The translations under genes and the position numbers were made by a program. Under the pieces are notes generated by a model. It did no database searches and was not told the origin of the DNA. It saw nothing but the letters and a program-made list of their open reading frames with translations. Shown here one piece after another: positions 7,974 through 17,140 of a DNA stretch of 58,688 nucleotides (positions are counted from its first letter, which is position 1; each line of letters starts with the position of its first letter). This DNA is from CALLVF01 sp964632205 (lineage in GTDB: Bacteria > Patescibacteriota > Microgenomatia > UBA1406 > GWC2-37-13), in NCBI GenBank assembly GCA_964632205.1, contig CAZWBE010000004.1, positions 1-58,688 on the forward strand, written 5' to 3'.

Positions 7974-8047
7974 TGGTGGACCTACGGAGAATTGAACTCC
8001 GATCTCGGCAATGCGAATGCCGCGTTCTGCCGTTGAACCATAGGCCC
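7974..8047 (-). tRNA. tRNA-Ala (anticodon CGC)
   Basis: The acceptor GGGCCTA/TAGGTCC contains the G3:U70 wobble pair that marks alanine tRNAs, and the loop TTCGCAT gives anticodon CGC. The discriminator A is followed by an encoded CCA, the only one among the eight tRNA genes here; it may be chance. Confidence 0.95.
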
Positions 8048-8051
8048 CAAG

Positions 8052-8123
8052 TGTTCCTGACCAGAATCGAACTGGTATCTTTGGCTCCGGAGGCCAATGC
8101 TTTATCCATTAAGCTACAGGAAC
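8052..8123 (-). tRNA. tRNA-Arg (anticodon CCG)
   Basis: The acceptor GTTCCTG/CAGGAAC, T-loop TTCGATT and anticodon loop CTCCGGA give anticodon CCG. CCA is not encoded. Its first ten bases are also the end of the uppP reading frame, including the stop codon. Confidence 0.96.
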
Positions 8124-8896
8124 ATTAAAAGCATTATTATTATAGCAAGAACAATTCGATAGACGCCAAAAATTACCAAATTTCGCTTTCTTAAAAAATT
8201 AATGAAAAACTTAATAGAAATAATGGCGAAAAGAAATGAAAAAAAACTCCCCAAAAAAAGTACTGATAAATGGTTTTTACTCATGAAAACAATCTCTTTG
8301 TTCTTATATAAATCAAAAAGAGAGGCAGAAAAAATTGTCGGCACGGCCAATAAAAAAGAAAAAAGCGCCGCCTCCTCTCTTTTAAAACGCATTAACATCA
8401 TCCCAATCATCACCGCTCCTGCTCGTGAAACACCAGGAACTATCGATAATGACTGAAAAAAACCAATTAAAATTGCTTCTTTTAAAGTCATTTGTTTATT
8501 CTTTTTCGTTAAAATAATAATTTTTCTTGTTATTAAAATTTCCATTAAAATAAAGATTAACCCACCAAAAAATAAAGAATAGGTAATTAAAGCGAGGCTT
8601 TCAAAAAAAATATTTTTAATCAGCTTGTAAAAAACAAAACCAAAAAATGCCGTCGGTAAAAAAGCGGCAAAAATATTGATTAAAATTTTCTTATTTTTAA
8701 TTAAAACCCGCCAATAAAGAAAAATTACCGATAAAATTGCTCCCGACTGGATAAAAATTTCAAAAAGTTTTTGAAAGTTATCTTGAGGAATATGTAAAAT
8801 TTTCGCCGCAATAATTAAATGAGCTGTTGAGGATAATGGTAAAAATTCCGTTAATCCCTCAACTACCGAAAGAACAATTATTTGCAAAATATTCAT
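8114..8896 (-). CDS. uppP: Undecaprenyl-diphosphatase UppP (BacA)
   Basis: This integral membrane phosphatase recycles undecaprenyl diphosphate for cell-wall and surface-glycan assembly. The two signature segments are present: EGLTEFLPLSSTAH near residue 15 and PGVSRAGAVMIGMMLMRFKREEAA near residue 155, with the catalytic Arg in the second. Length (260) and about seven to eight hydrophobic segments fit the family; the usual SSTGH reads SSTAH here. The gene starts inside hflX (38-base overlap) and its TAG stop lies inside tRNA-Arg, so it is squeezed between its neighbours. Confidence 0.97.
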   Translation of the reverse strand: MNILQIIVLSVVEGLTEFLPLSSTAHLIIAAKILHIPQDNFQKLFEIFIQSGAILSVIFLYWRVLIKNKKILINIFAAFLPTAFFGFVFYKLIKNIFFESLALITYSLFFGGLIFILMEILITRKIIILTKKNKQMTLKEAILIGFFQSLSIVPGVSRAGAVMIGMMLMRFKREEAALFSFLLAVPTIFSASLFDLYKNKEIVFMSKNHLSVLFLGSFFSFLFAIISIKFFINFLRKRNLVIFGVYRIVLAIIIMLLMFL

Positions 8897-9968
8897 TAGT
8901 AAAATAAATTAATTTATCAATACCATCATTATTTTTGGCGCTGATAAAGAAAATTTTATCATTAAATCGCTTTTTTATTACTTCTAAATCTTGCCATTTT
9001 AACTTATCGATCTTATTAAAAACTAAAAAAACCTTCTTTAGATCAATTTCTAACTGATCTAAAATTATGTTAACGGTATGAATTTTTTTAATCCAATCAT
9101 CAGCAGATAAGTCAATTATGTGAAAAATTAAATCGGCGTTAATTGTCTCCATTAAGGTTGTCTTGAACGTCTCAAGTAAAAAAGGAGGTAAATTGTCAAT
9201 AAAACCTATCGTATCAGATAATAAAATGGGCTGACTCAATTTTATAAATCTTCCCGTTACTGTCTCCAATGTGCTAAAAGGTTTATTATCAACTAACTTT
9301 TTTTTGTTAGTTAACAAATTAAATAGGGTAGTCTTACCGGCATTTGTATAGCCGACTAAAGAAATGGTCAATAATCTTTTTTCCTTTCTCCTTTTGATTT
9401 GAATCTTTTTTTTCTCTTCTATTTCTTTTAATCTTTTTTCCACTAAATTTATTCGCATTTTAATATATCTTTTCATTCTCTCCAAAACCGTCTCACCAAA
9501 ACCAGAGCGAACGCCCACCGCCCCATATTGTTGGGAGAGACTTTTTCCTAAACCATAAATTCTTGGCCCTAAGTGCTTCAAACTCGCTAACTCTATTTGC
9601 AATTTCGCCTCAAGAGAATAAGCATGTCGCTTAAAAACATTTAAAATCAAATCAACCCTATCCCAAACAATAATATTTCTGTTAACTTCCCAAAAACTCT
9701 GCTCGACTCTAAAAATAATGGCAGGATTTAAAACTTCATTAAGATAAATTAAATCCGGTTTTTCCTCAACCACCTCATCCTTAATCTGTTTAAGTTTGCC
9801 GGAACCAATGTAAGTGGAAGAGTCAATTCGCGCCCGGTGCTGAAAAAATTTTTTGCTAATCTCATATCCAAGAGAATTTAGAAGGGCCTCCTCCTCACCA
9901 AAATTATTCTTTTGCTCATCGATATGATCATGAGGACCGATAACCATTACAAAAAAAGCTTTCCTCAT
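8859..9968 (-). CDS. hflX: GTPase HflX
   Basis: HflX is a ribosome-binding GTPase that can split stalled 70S particles. The N-terminal HflX domain has TYIGSGKL and the glycine-rich GVRSGFGETVLE region, then a helical linker rich in Lys/Glu, then the G domain: G1 GYTNAGKT, G3 DTIGF, G4 NKID and G5 SAK. The length (369) is a little short because the C-terminal domain is small. It is the first gene of an operon with uppP. A TACAAT hexamer ends 8 bases before the ATG. Confidence 0.96.
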   Translation of the reverse strand: MRKAFFVMVIGPHDHIDEQKNNFGEEEALLNSLGYEISKKFFQHRARIDSSTYIGSGKLKQIKDEVVEEKPDLIYLNEVLNPAIIFRVEQSFWEVNRNIIVWDRVDLILNVFKRHAYSLEAKLQIELASLKHLGPRIYGLGKSLSQQYGAVGVRSGFGETVLERMKRYIKMRINLVEKRLKEIEEKKKIQIKRRKEKRLLTISLVGYTNAGKTTLFNLLTNKKKLVDNKPFSTLETVTGRFIKLSQPILLSDTIGFIDNLPPFLLETFKTTLMETINADLIFHIIDLSADDWIKKIHTVNIILDQLEIDLKKVFLVFNKIDKLKWQDLEVIKKRFNDKIFFISAKNNDGIDKLIYFTNEYFANNCSFGS

Positions 9969-9976
9969 TTTTTCTT

Positions 9977-9982
9977 ATTGTA
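9977..9982 (-). promoter_or_regulatory. Candidate -10 box of hflX
   Basis: TACAAT on the minus strand ends 8 bases before the hflX ATG, so transcription would begin at or next to the start codon. No clear -35 is seen. Confidence 0.45.
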
Positions 9983-10021
9983 ACAAAATCCCAAAATTAG
10001 TCTTTTATAAAAATCTGATGT

Positions 10022-10027
10022 TATAAT
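10022..10027 (+). promoter_or_regulatory. Candidate -10 box of the GT4 gene
   Basis: A perfect TATAAT lies 15 bases before the ATG, predicting a leader of about 8 bases. It lies back to back with the hflX promoter. Confidence 0.5.
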
Positions 10028-10042
10028 AAGACATCATGTGAT

Positions 10043-11167
10043 ATGAAAGTTGCTCTTGTCCATGATCAATTACAAGAATTTGGCGGCTCAGAAAGAGTCC
10101 TTATTTCTTTAAAAAAAATTTTTCCCAGCGCTGATGTTTATACGTTGGTTTATGATCGTCGGAAATTGGAAAGTTTTCAAAAATTAATCAAAGATTGGTC
10201 AATAAAAGTCTCTTGGTTTGGAAAGATTCCTTTTTTAAAAAATTATTATTCTCCTTTTCGATTTTTAACTCCCTTAATTTGGGAAAGCTTTGATTTTTCA
10301 AAGTATGATTTGGTCATTTCTTCCTCAGGCTCATGGATGTCAAAAGGCATAAAAACAAAAAAACCCACTCTTCACATTTCCTATATTCACCACCCACCTC
10401 GTTACCTTTATGGGTACGAGACAGCCATTGAGTGGCAGAAGTACCTCCCTATTAAAATTTACGGCCATATCATTAATCATTTTCTAAGACTTTGGGATTT
10501 TGAATCATCGCAAAAACCAGACTACTTAATTGCTAATTCTCAAGAGACCCGTCAACGTATCCAAAAATTTTATCGTCGCGATGCCACTGTTATTTATCCG
10601 CCCGTTTACATTACTCCAAAATCAAACGGCAACATAATTTATCAAAAAAGCAATTATTTTCTAACCGTCTCCCGCCTAGCAAAAGCAAAACATATCGATG
10701 TTTTAATTAATGCCGCCAATAAAATGAAATTTAATCTTAAAATTGTCGGTATTGGTCGTGATGAAAAATATTTAAAATCAATCGCTGGTAAAACAGTTGA
10801 ATTTTTAAATCACCTGTCTGATCATCAACTCACCAAGCTGTATCAAAATGCTAAGGCTTTTCTTTTTGCTGCCGTTGATGAGGAATTTGGCATTGCCCCC
10901 GTTGAAGCAATGGGACATAAAATACCGGTAATCGCATACAATTCAGGCGGGATCCCTGAATATCTAAAAAATGGTGTCAACGGCTATCTTTTTAATGAAT
11001 TAAAACCAGAAGCTTTAATTGAAAAAATAAAAATTTTTGAATCACTACCAAAGAAAAAACTAATTGAAATGAAAAAACATGCCCGAAAAACAGCAGAGAA
11101 ATTTTCAGAGGAAAATTTCAGAAGAAATATTTTAAATTTCATAAACAAAAAGTTAAAATTAAAATAA
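10043..11167 (+). CDS. Glycosyltransferase family 4 (GT-B fold)
   Basis: A 374-residue GT-B enzyme. The N-terminal domain opens with VALVHDQLQEFGGSERV (acceptor side), and the C-terminal domain carries the nucleotide-sugar motif EEFGIAPVEAMGHKIPVIA with the E-x7-E pair (about residues 276-284), followed by NSGGIPEYL. The segment SYIHHPPRYLYGYE resembles mannosyl- or rhamnosyl-transferase-like GT4 proteins involved in surface polysaccharides, but donor specificity is not predictable. It is monocistronic or leads into mutM, which starts 43 bases later. Confidence 0.92.
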   Translation: MKVALVHDQLQEFGGSERVLISLKKIFPSADVYTLVYDRRKLESFQKLIKDWSIKVSWFGKIPFLKNYYSPFRFLTPLIWESFDFSKYDLVISSSGSWMSKGIKTKKPTLHISYIHHPPRYLYGYETAIEWQKYLPIKIYGHIINHFLRLWDFESSQKPDYLIANSQETRQRIQKFYRRDATVIYPPVYITPKSNGNIIYQKSNYFLTVSRLAKAKHIDVLINAANKMKFNLKIVGIGRDEKYLKSIAGKTVEFLNHLSDHQLTKLYQNAKAFLFAAVDEEFGIAPVEAMGHKIPVIAYNSGGIPEYLKNGVNGYLFNELKPEALIEKIKIFESLPKKKLIEMKKHARKTAEKFSEENFRRNILNFINKKLKLK

Positions 11168-11210
11168 AAATTTAATTCTAAAATTTCCATCTGGGATTTA
11201 AATTTTTCTT

Positions 11211-12077
11211 ATGCCTGAATTACCCGAAGTTGAAACAATCCGCCGTCAACTTTTAAAAACTATTATTGGCAAAATAATTAATGAAATACAGGTTTTAGAA
11301 CAAAAACAATTTATTGGAAAAAAGGAAGAAATTATTGGAAAAAAAATTGTGTCAATTCGTCGATATGGAAAAATTATTGTTTTTAAACTTATCAGCACAT
11401 CTGTTAAAAAACCCGCTCAGGCTAAATACCTGAATATTCACCTTAAGTTAACTGGCGAACTATTGTTTACTAAAGATATTAAGAATGCAGTTTTTAAAGA
11501 AAATATTCCCTTCACTAATACTAATCGAATGCCAGCCAATACGACAAGAATTATTATTAAATTTAGTGATAGGAGCGCCTTATTTTTTAATGACTTGCGA
11601 AAATTTGGTTGGATAAAATTAACTGATAAACCAGAAATACCGCTTGGTATTGATGTTTTATCAAAAGAATTTACCAATATTTATTTAAATAATATTATCA
11701 AAAAAGCAAGCAAACCAATTAAATTACTTTTAATCGACCAAGAAAAAATTACCGGAATAGGTAATATCTATGCCAATGATGCCTTATTTTTAGCCAAAAT
11801 TCATCCTTCAAGAAAAGCTAAAACATTAACCAATCAAGAAATAGAAAATCTTTATCAGTCAATACAAAAAGTTATTCAAGAAGGAATAAAACATGGCGGC
11901 TCCTCTGGCGCTGATGAAGCTTTTGTTCAAATTGATGGATCAAAAGGTCAGCATCAACGCTTTTTTCTCGTTTATCAACGAGAAAATCAGCCATGCCCTG
12001 TTTGTCAAACTCCGATTAAGAGATTTAAACAAAATGGGAGAAGTAGTTTCTTTTGTTCACAATGTCAAATAATATAG
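11211..12077 (+). CDS. mutM: Formamidopyrimidine-DNA glycosylase
   Basis: MutM (Fpg) removes 8-oxoguanine and formamidopyrimidines and nicks the abasic site. The N-terminal MPELPEVET gives the catalytic Pro2 and Glu3; the helix-two-turn-helix region contains GIGNIYANDALF; the C-terminal zinc finger is complete with CPVC and CSQC. The length of 288 is slightly above the usual 270 because of an insertion around residues 55-110. No SD is evident before the ATG. Confidence 0.97.
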   Translation: MPELPEVETIRRQLLKTIIGKIINEIQVLEQKQFIGKKEEIIGKKIVSIRRYGKIIVFKLISTSVKKPAQAKYLNIHLKLTGELLFTKDIKNAVFKENIPFTNTNRMPANTTRIIIKFSDRSALFFNDLRKFGWIKLTDKPEIPLGIDVLSKEFTNIYLNNIIKKASKPIKLLLIDQEKITGIGNIYANDALFLAKIHPSRKAKTLTNQEIENLYQSIQKVIQEGIKHGGSSGADEAFVQIDGSKGQHQRFFLVYQRENQPCPVCQTPIKRFKQNGRSSFFCSQCQII

Positions 12078-12146
12078 TTAAGACTCGTTAAAATTTCCCG
12101 AAAATCGTTAGAATTTGTATTAAAAATAATTAAAGAAAGAATTTTT

Positions 12147-12469
12147 TTATCTTTCTAAATGATCATATTCGTCTTGTATGGTAACGGTGTTTATCTGCCA
12201 AACCGGATTGACAATATCAAGTAAGGTTATCATTTCGTTGAGGGAGTCTTTCGCTATTTAAGGTAATTTTTAAATTGTTTTCAAAAGCGACAATAATTCT
12301 CTGAAATATTTGTTGCTACGGAGACAGCGTCTCGTTTCATTTGCGCACAAAGCGAAAAATCTTTAGCAGATCTTGGATTTTCTTGAATGAGCTTGTATAT
12401 TTTTGCAACCAATTCTAAAGCTTTATTATAGATTTTTAGTTTTCTAATATTACTTATTTGGAATTTTAA
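12147..12469 (-). pseudogene. Broken four-helix-bundle (23S rRNA IVS-type) protein gene
   Basis: The minus strand reads as a four-helix-bundle protein: RKLKIYNKALELVAKIYKL, then MKRDAVSVATNISENY, then KQFKNYL, then IAKDSLNEMITLLDIV and a C-terminus ending in DEYDHLER. Two lesions break it: an in-frame TGA at 12281-12283 between CRF and KQF, and a one-base deletion in an A-run after KNYL that shifts the frame to IAKDSL. No ATG is in frame at the 5' end and a TAG lies just upstream. Apart from these lesions the alignment is colinear, so decay is recent. The family is of unknown function and often mobile. The rest of the 420-base spacer between mutM and the ABC operon shows nothing else. Confidence 0.75.
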
Positions 12470-12499
12470 CTAATTATAACGATGTTCAATAATTTATAA

Positions 12500-13699
12500 C
12501 TACTCATAACGTATCGCCTCCACCGGATCCAAATCGCTTGCTCTTCTTGCAGGTAAGACACCAAAAATAATACCAATAGCGGTAGATACACCTAACGCTA
12601 GGATAATATTAAAGATATCTATATAGGCAGGTAAATAGAAATTAATTATTAGATTGATTAAATAAGCAACAATTAAAGCTAAAAGTCCGCTAAGTAAACA
12701 TATAATCAACGATTCGCTAATAAAAAGCCATAAAATATCATTTTTCTTTGCTCCCAATGCGCGCCTAATCCCGATTTCTTTTATCCGCTCTGTCACAGAA
12801 ACAAACATAATATTCATAATGCCTACTCCACCAACAATCAGTGATATACCAGCAATTGCCAATAAGACAAAATTAATTACTTTAAAAATCGAATCAAGCA
12901 TCGACATTGTTTCTTTTTGATCTAAAACGGAAAAACTTTTTTCATCGTATCTTTTTTCTAAAATCCTCTCAATTTCTTTCTTAACTAAGGAAATGTCTTC
13001 TTTATCTTTTGTTTTTAAAAAAATATAATGAAATTTTTTTTCACCTAAAATATTACCTAAAGTAAGATAAGGAACAAAAAGATTGTGATCCAAATCTGAG
13101 CCTAAACCTCTCGATCCTTTTGACTCAAAAATGCCAATAATTTTAAAATTATTACCTTCAATTGTGATTTCTTGATCAATTAAATTTTCGCTACTGAACA
13201 AATTTTTAAAAAACTTTTCCGAAATAACTACAACTCTATTTTTTTTATTAACATCTCTTCTTTCAATCAGGCGTCCTTCTTTTAAATTTAAATTAAAAAG
13301 GTCACCTAAGTTTTCATTAACTCCTATCATATCTCCAATTTCCTCTTTTCCTCTACCCTCAATAATTACCCCCACTTTGGCAATCACCGGACTTAAAAAA
13401 GAAACATTATTAATTTTTGAAATTTGATAACAATCTCGGGTATCAAACTTAATACCCCCGACCATACCCCCACCACGGTAAATCCCCTTTTTATTACCAG
13501 GATAAATATAGAGAAGATTGCTTCCTAAGGCTTCAAATTGATCATTAATATATTTTTTAAGACCTACTCCCAAGCTGTTAAGAAGAATAATTGACAAAAC
13601 GCCAATAAAAATTCCTAATGCGGTAAGAAAAGTTCTTAACCTATTCCGTTTAAAGTCATCAATTGAAGATTTAACAATAAAATTAAAATACCATCCCAT
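12500..13699 (-). CDS. ABC transporter permease (MacB/FtsX type), second copy
   Basis: A 399-residue MacB-like permease: an N-terminal TM segment (about 20-43), a large extracytoplasmic MacB_PCD domain, and a C-terminal FtsX domain with three TM segments. The conserved VGGVGIMNIMFVSVTERIKEIGIRRALGA segment (given in part: GGVGIMNIM...TERIKEIG) and the C-terminal DLDPVEAIRYE end are family hallmarks. It is the last gene of the five-gene operon and is clearly paralogous to the gene upstream, so the pair may form a heterodimer. The substrate is unknown. Confidence 0.92.
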   Translation of the reverse strand: MGWYFNFIVKSSIDDFKRNRLRTFLTALGIFIGVLSIILLNSLGVGLKKYINDQFEALGSNLLYIYPGNKKGIYRGGGMVGGIKFDTRDCYQISKINNVSFLSPVIAKVGVIIEGRGKEEIGDMIGVNENLGDLFNLNLKEGRLIERRDVNKKNRVVVISEKFFKNLFSSENLIDQEITIEGNNFKIIGIFESKGSRGLGSDLDHNLFVPYLTLGNILGEKKFHYIFLKTKDKEDISLVKKEIERILEKRYDEKSFSVLDQKETMSMLDSIFKVINFVLLAIAGISLIVGGVGIMNIMFVSVTERIKEIGIRRALGAKKNDILWLFISESLIICLLSGLLALIVAYLINLIINFYLPAYIDIFNIILALGVSTAIGIIFGVLPARRASDLDPVEAIRYE

Positions 13700-13742
13700 A
13701 AAAATCAGTTGTTTATCTAATTATAGCTTAATTAAATTATAT

Positions 13743-14948
13743 TTATTCGTAGCGAATGGCTTCAATGGGAGAAAGCTTAGCTGCTTTTCTTGCGGGAAAA
13801 ACCCCAAAAAATACCCCAATGAATGAAGAAACAAAAATGGCTAAAATCATTGCCCGCCAATCAATCATTGCCGGAAAAAATATTCTCACAAAAATAACGA
13901 TAACGTATGAAATAATCAATCCAATAATCCCACCAATTAATGACAAGATTACCGATTCTGATAAAAATTGCCAGAGAATATCCGCTTCTTTAGCTCCTAT
14001 CGCTCGCCTGATACCAATTTCTTTTATTCTCTCCGTCACCGAGACATACATAATATTCATAATCCCTACTCCACCCACTATCAAAGATATTGCCGCTATT
14101 CCAACTAAAACCATATTTAATACATTAAAAATTGATTGAATCGTTGATAAAATCTCTCTTGCATCAGAAATTGAAAAATCGCCTTCGTCATATCTGTCAA
14201 GCATTATTTTTTCCACTTCCGCCTTCAAAGACTCAATTTCTTCTTCAGAGGCAGCTTTTATTGTAAAAGTCGTAAAATCTTTTTTTCCCGTAATATTAAA
14301 GACGGTCGTATATGGAGTATAAATAAAAGTATCAAAGTTTGGCCCTCCAAATCCTCCTCCTCCTTTGGGTTGTAAAATTCCGATTATTTTAAAATTCTGA
14401 TTCTCTATTCTTATTTTTTGATTAATAGCCAGTTCTTCTCTATCAAATAACTTTCGCGCAATCTCCGGTCCTAAAACGACAACTTTTCTTTTTTTTTCAA
14501 TATCGGTTTTATAAAAAACTTGTCCATATTTTGGTATTAAATTCCTGACAAAAAATACCTCTTCATTCGTAGCATATAAAATTGCTACTTCTTCCCTTCC
14601 GTTGCTCTCAACAATGATTGATCTTTGAAAAATAGGAGTAACCGCTTTGGCTTTTTTAACCTTTTTTAAATTTTGAAAATCTTTTTCATCAAAAGTCATT
14701 GATGTCCTCACAGCAGAAAAACCCCCACTGCGATTAAAAACTTGACCCGGCAACACAAAAACTAAATTTGTGCCTAAATTATTGAATTGATCAGCAATAT
14801 ATTGTTTTAATCCCAAACCAAAGGCTAAAAGCAAAACTACCGAGGCAACCCCAATGACTATCCCTAAAGTGGTTAAAAAAGCTCTTAACTTATTTTTTAA
14901 CAAATCTAAAATTGATGTTTTAAGTACAAAAAATAAATAATTAGGCAT
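13743..14948 (-). CDS. ABC transporter permease (MacB/FtsX type), first copy
   Basis: A 401-residue paralogue of the next gene, with the same layout: TM near residues 18-42, an extracytoplasmic domain with a glycine-rich GGGGFGGP loop near 198, and three C-terminal TM segments. The TERIKEIGIRRAIGAKE coupling-helix region and the LSPIEAIRYE end are conserved. MacB-type permeases do not move substrate through the membrane but transmit ATP-driven movements to the adaptor protein, which is encoded two genes upstream. Confidence 0.92.
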   Translation of the reverse strand: MPNYLFFVLKTSILDLLKNKLRAFLTTLGIVIGVASVVLLLAFGLGLKQYIADQFNNLGTNLVFVLPGQVFNRSGGFSAVRTSMTFDEKDFQNLKKVKKAKAVTPIFQRSIIVESNGREEVAILYATNEEVFFVRNLIPKYGQVFYKTDIEKKRKVVVLGPEIARKLFDREELAINQKIRIENQNFKIIGILQPKGGGGFGGPNFDTFIYTPYTTVFNITGKKDFTTFTIKAASEEEIESLKAEVEKIMLDRYDEGDFSISDAREILSTIQSIFNVLNMVLVGIAAISLIVGGVGIMNIMYVSVTERIKEIGIRRAIGAKEADILWQFLSESVILSLIGGIIGLIISYVIVIFVRIFFPAMIDWRAMILAIFVSSFIGVFFGVFPARKAAKLSPIEAIRYE

Positions 14949-14980
14949 ACTAAAGGAGGAATTATTAATAAAATGCTTGA

Positions 14981-15652
14981 TTAATTTTCAATGGCGCCGT
15001 CCCTAATTTTTATGATTCTTTTAGCTCTTTTAGCAATTTCTATATCGTGAGTAACAATCACTACCGTCCTTTTTTCTTCTTTATTAAGTCTTTCAACAAG
15101 TTGCAAAATTATCTCGCCGTTTTTTGAATCAAGATTGCCGGTTGGCTCATCAGCTAAAACAATCATTGGGTCCATAATTAACGCCCGCGCGATGGCGACT
15201 CTTTGCTGTTGACCGCCAGAAAGTTTATTAGGAAATGAATTTTCTTTGCCCTCGATATTAAATTTTTTTATTAAATCAAGAGCCTTCTTTTTTGGATCAA
15301 AATCTAATTTTTCTCGACAATAAATTGTTGGCAAAAGAATGTTCTCTAAAACTGTTAATTTATTAATTAAATTGAACTGTTGAAAGATAAAACCAATCTT
15401 TTTATTTCTTAGATTAGAGATCTTATCGTCGCTTAACTTAGAAATTTCCTGATTATCAATAAACACTTTTCCTTTATTGGGCTTATCTAAAAGACCAATA
15501 ATATGCATTAAGGTTGATTTCCCAGAGCCCGAAGGTCCCATAATTGAGACAAATTCGCCGTCTTTAATTTCTAAATTAATCTCTCTTAAAGCAACAAAAG
15601 TTATTTCATTATCGATCTTATATTCTTTCCAAACATTCACCAATTTAACCAT
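14981..15652 (-). CDS. ABC transporter ATPase (MacB/LolD type)
   Basis: The 223-residue ATPase carries Walker A GPSGSGKST, the Q-loop FQQFNL, signature LSGGQQQRVAIARAL, Walker B IVLADEPTGNLD and the H-loop THD. This is the LolD/MacB subfamily that pairs with FtsX-type permeases. It lies between the adaptor and the two permease genes with 31- and 32-base spacers, so the operon encodes one complete tripartite-like complex minus an outer-membrane protein, as expected for a cell without a classical outer membrane. Confidence 0.96.
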   Translation of the reverse strand: MVKLVNVWKEYKIDNEITFVALREINLEIKDGEFVSIMGPSGSGKSTLMHIIGLLDKPNKGKVFIDNQEISKLSDDKISNLRNKKIGFIFQQFNLINKLTVLENILLPTIYCREKLDFDPKKKALDLIKKFNIEGKENSFPNKLSGGQQQRVAIARALIMDPMIVLADEPTGNLDSKNGEIILQLVERLNKEEKRTVVIVTHDIEIAKRAKRIIKIRDGAIEN

Positions 15653-15683
15653 TGTTTTGTCTTTAAAAAGAATTTTTAAATTT

Positions 15684-16700
15684 CTAATTTACTATCAAAT
15701 CTCCTTCTTGCAAGCCTCTTTTAATCACAATACTGCCATCAATTTCTTCTCCTTTTTTAACATAAACTTTTTTCGTTTTTCCATTAATCAACACATTAAC
15801 ATAATCACCTTTCCTATCTGACTTAAGATAACTTAAAGGAACCGATAAAACATTTTTTCTTTCTTTGATAAGAAAATTAACATCGCCACTCATACCAATT
15901 TTAAAATTGATATTCTTGGGGTCAAACCGCATTTTTATTTGATAAACAGTGCCTGTTTCGCCGGCTTTAGGAGTGAAGGCGATCCAATAAATCTTTCCGC
16001 TAAATTCTTTTTCCGGAAATGAATCAAAAACAATCACTCCCTTTTGTCCTTCTTTAAGATTAACTACTTCTGTTTGGTCAGCGGTAACGGAAAAATATAA
16101 AGTCTTGGGGTTAATAACCTCAAATTCCGCTTGCGCTGGTGTAATGTTAACGCCTGCATAAGGAGTATTCACCTTGGTAACAATTCCCTCAATAGGAGTA
16201 AATAAATTAGCAAAATCTATGGTTAGATTTTGATATTCAACATCTAAAACGGTGTTTTCAAGATTTAGTTGATTTTGCTTCAAAACTCTTTCTGCTCTTG
16301 TCCTTATTGCCTCTGATAAATCAAATTGCTTTTGCCAGTTATCGTCTTTTGTCTGTTCAAAACTATATCGTTGATTAACATAGGCATTAAGATATTTCTG
16401 AAGTCGATTTTTTAAATCTCGTTGATCTAAACTGGCAATTGTTTGATACTTCCTTACATAATCACCTTCTTTTACTCCTACCCAAGCCAATCTGCCAGCG
16501 GTTTGAAAACGAAGAGTAACCTTTTCTTCCGCATCTATTTGCCCTGATAGAGATAATTCTTCTTTTAAATCTTTACTCACGACTTTATAAAAGCCTTTAC
16601 TTTTAACCTCATTTATTCTCTTTTGTTGAAAAAAAAAGATGGTGATTATTATAAAAATAAAAATAAAAAACCAGATTTTCTTTCTCATTAAGAATTTCAT
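15684..16700 (-). CDS. HlyD/MacA-family membrane-fusion adaptor
   Basis: The 338-residue protein has one N-terminal TM segment (about 8-24), a lipoyl-like half SLSGQIDAEEKVTLRFQTAGRLAWVGVKEGDYV, a short helical hairpin (about 95-150), the returning lipoyl half TPIEGIVTKVNTPYAG, a beta-barrel domain and a membrane-proximal domain. The hairpin is short compared with Gram-negative MacA, consistent with not needing to reach an outer-membrane channel (inference). A second ATG at the fifth codon is also possible as start. Confidence 0.9.
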   Translation of the reverse strand: MKFLMRKKIWFFIFIFIIITIFFFQQKRINEVKSKGFYKVVSKDLKEELSLSGQIDAEEKVTLRFQTAGRLAWVGVKEGDYVRKYQTIASLDQRDLKNRLQKYLNAYVNQRYSFEQTKDDNWQKQFDLSEAIRTRAERVLKQNQLNLENTVLDVEYQNLTIDFANLFTPIEGIVTKVNTPYAGVNITPAQAEFEVINPKTLYFSVTADQTEVVNLKEGQKGVIVFDSFPEKEFSGKIYWIAFTPKAGETGTVYQIKMRFDPKNINFKIGMSGDVNFLIKERKNVLSVPLSYLKSDRKGDYVNVLINGKTKKVYVKKGEEIDGSIVIKRGLQEGDLIVN

Positions 16701-16716
16701 AATCCTTTTTAAAAAT

Positions 16717-17124
16717 TTATAACAAATTTATTTTTTTAATTAAGTTCATAAATGTCTTTTTTTCGCTTTCGGTGAAATTTTTAAAAAGGGCATCAATTAA
16801 TTTTCTAATTTCTTTCCTTGATTCCTCTAAGATGTTTTCACCTTTTTTAGTTAATAAAATAATTGCTTTTCTTTTATCCTCTTTGGGGACTTTTTTTATA
16901 ACAAGTTTTTTGTGTATTATTTTATTAATAAAAATCGATAAAGTTGGTAAACAAATATTTAGCTTTTCTGCTAAATCTCGATGAATAATTCTTTGATTAT
17001 TTTTAATAAAATATAGAATATGAAATTGAACAAAACTTATTTTTCTTCGTTTTAAGACTTGATTGATCTTTTGTTTTAAATATCGATAACAGCAGAATAT
17101 TTTTTTAATAAACTCTTCATCCAT
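16717..17124 (-). CDS. MarR-family transcriptional regulator
   Basis: A 135-residue winged-helix protein with the MarR layout: dimerization helices at both ends, a recognition region IIHRDLAEKLNICLPTLSIFINKIIHKKLVIKKVPKEDKRK with the wing residue pattern EDKRK. The PxDxR wing motif reads PKEDKRK. MarR proteins usually repress neighbouring efflux genes and are released by small ligands. It is the first gene of the MacA-ABC-permease operon, and a near-perfect inverted repeat lies just upstream. Confidence 0.92.
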   Translation of the reverse strand: MDEEFIKKIFCCYRYLKQKINQVLKRRKISFVQFHILYFIKNNQRIIHRDLAEKLNICLPTLSIFINKIIHKKLVIKKVPKEDKRKAIILLTKKGENILEESRKEIRKLIDALFKNFTESEKKTFMNLIKKINLL

Positions 17125-17140
17125 ATAATTTTGAAAATAA

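Noticed and set aside
12281..12283. UGA recoding as glycine, because the broken four-helix-bundle gene would read RF-G-KQ there
   Set aside because: Other genes here end with TGA, RF2 with an SPF motif is present, intact genes have no internal TGA, and the same pseudogene has a second, independent frameshift.
14953..14990. Plus-strand AAAGGAGG followed by ATG near the start of the first permease gene
   Set aside because: The frame has only three codons before a stop, and the strand is opposite to all genes there.
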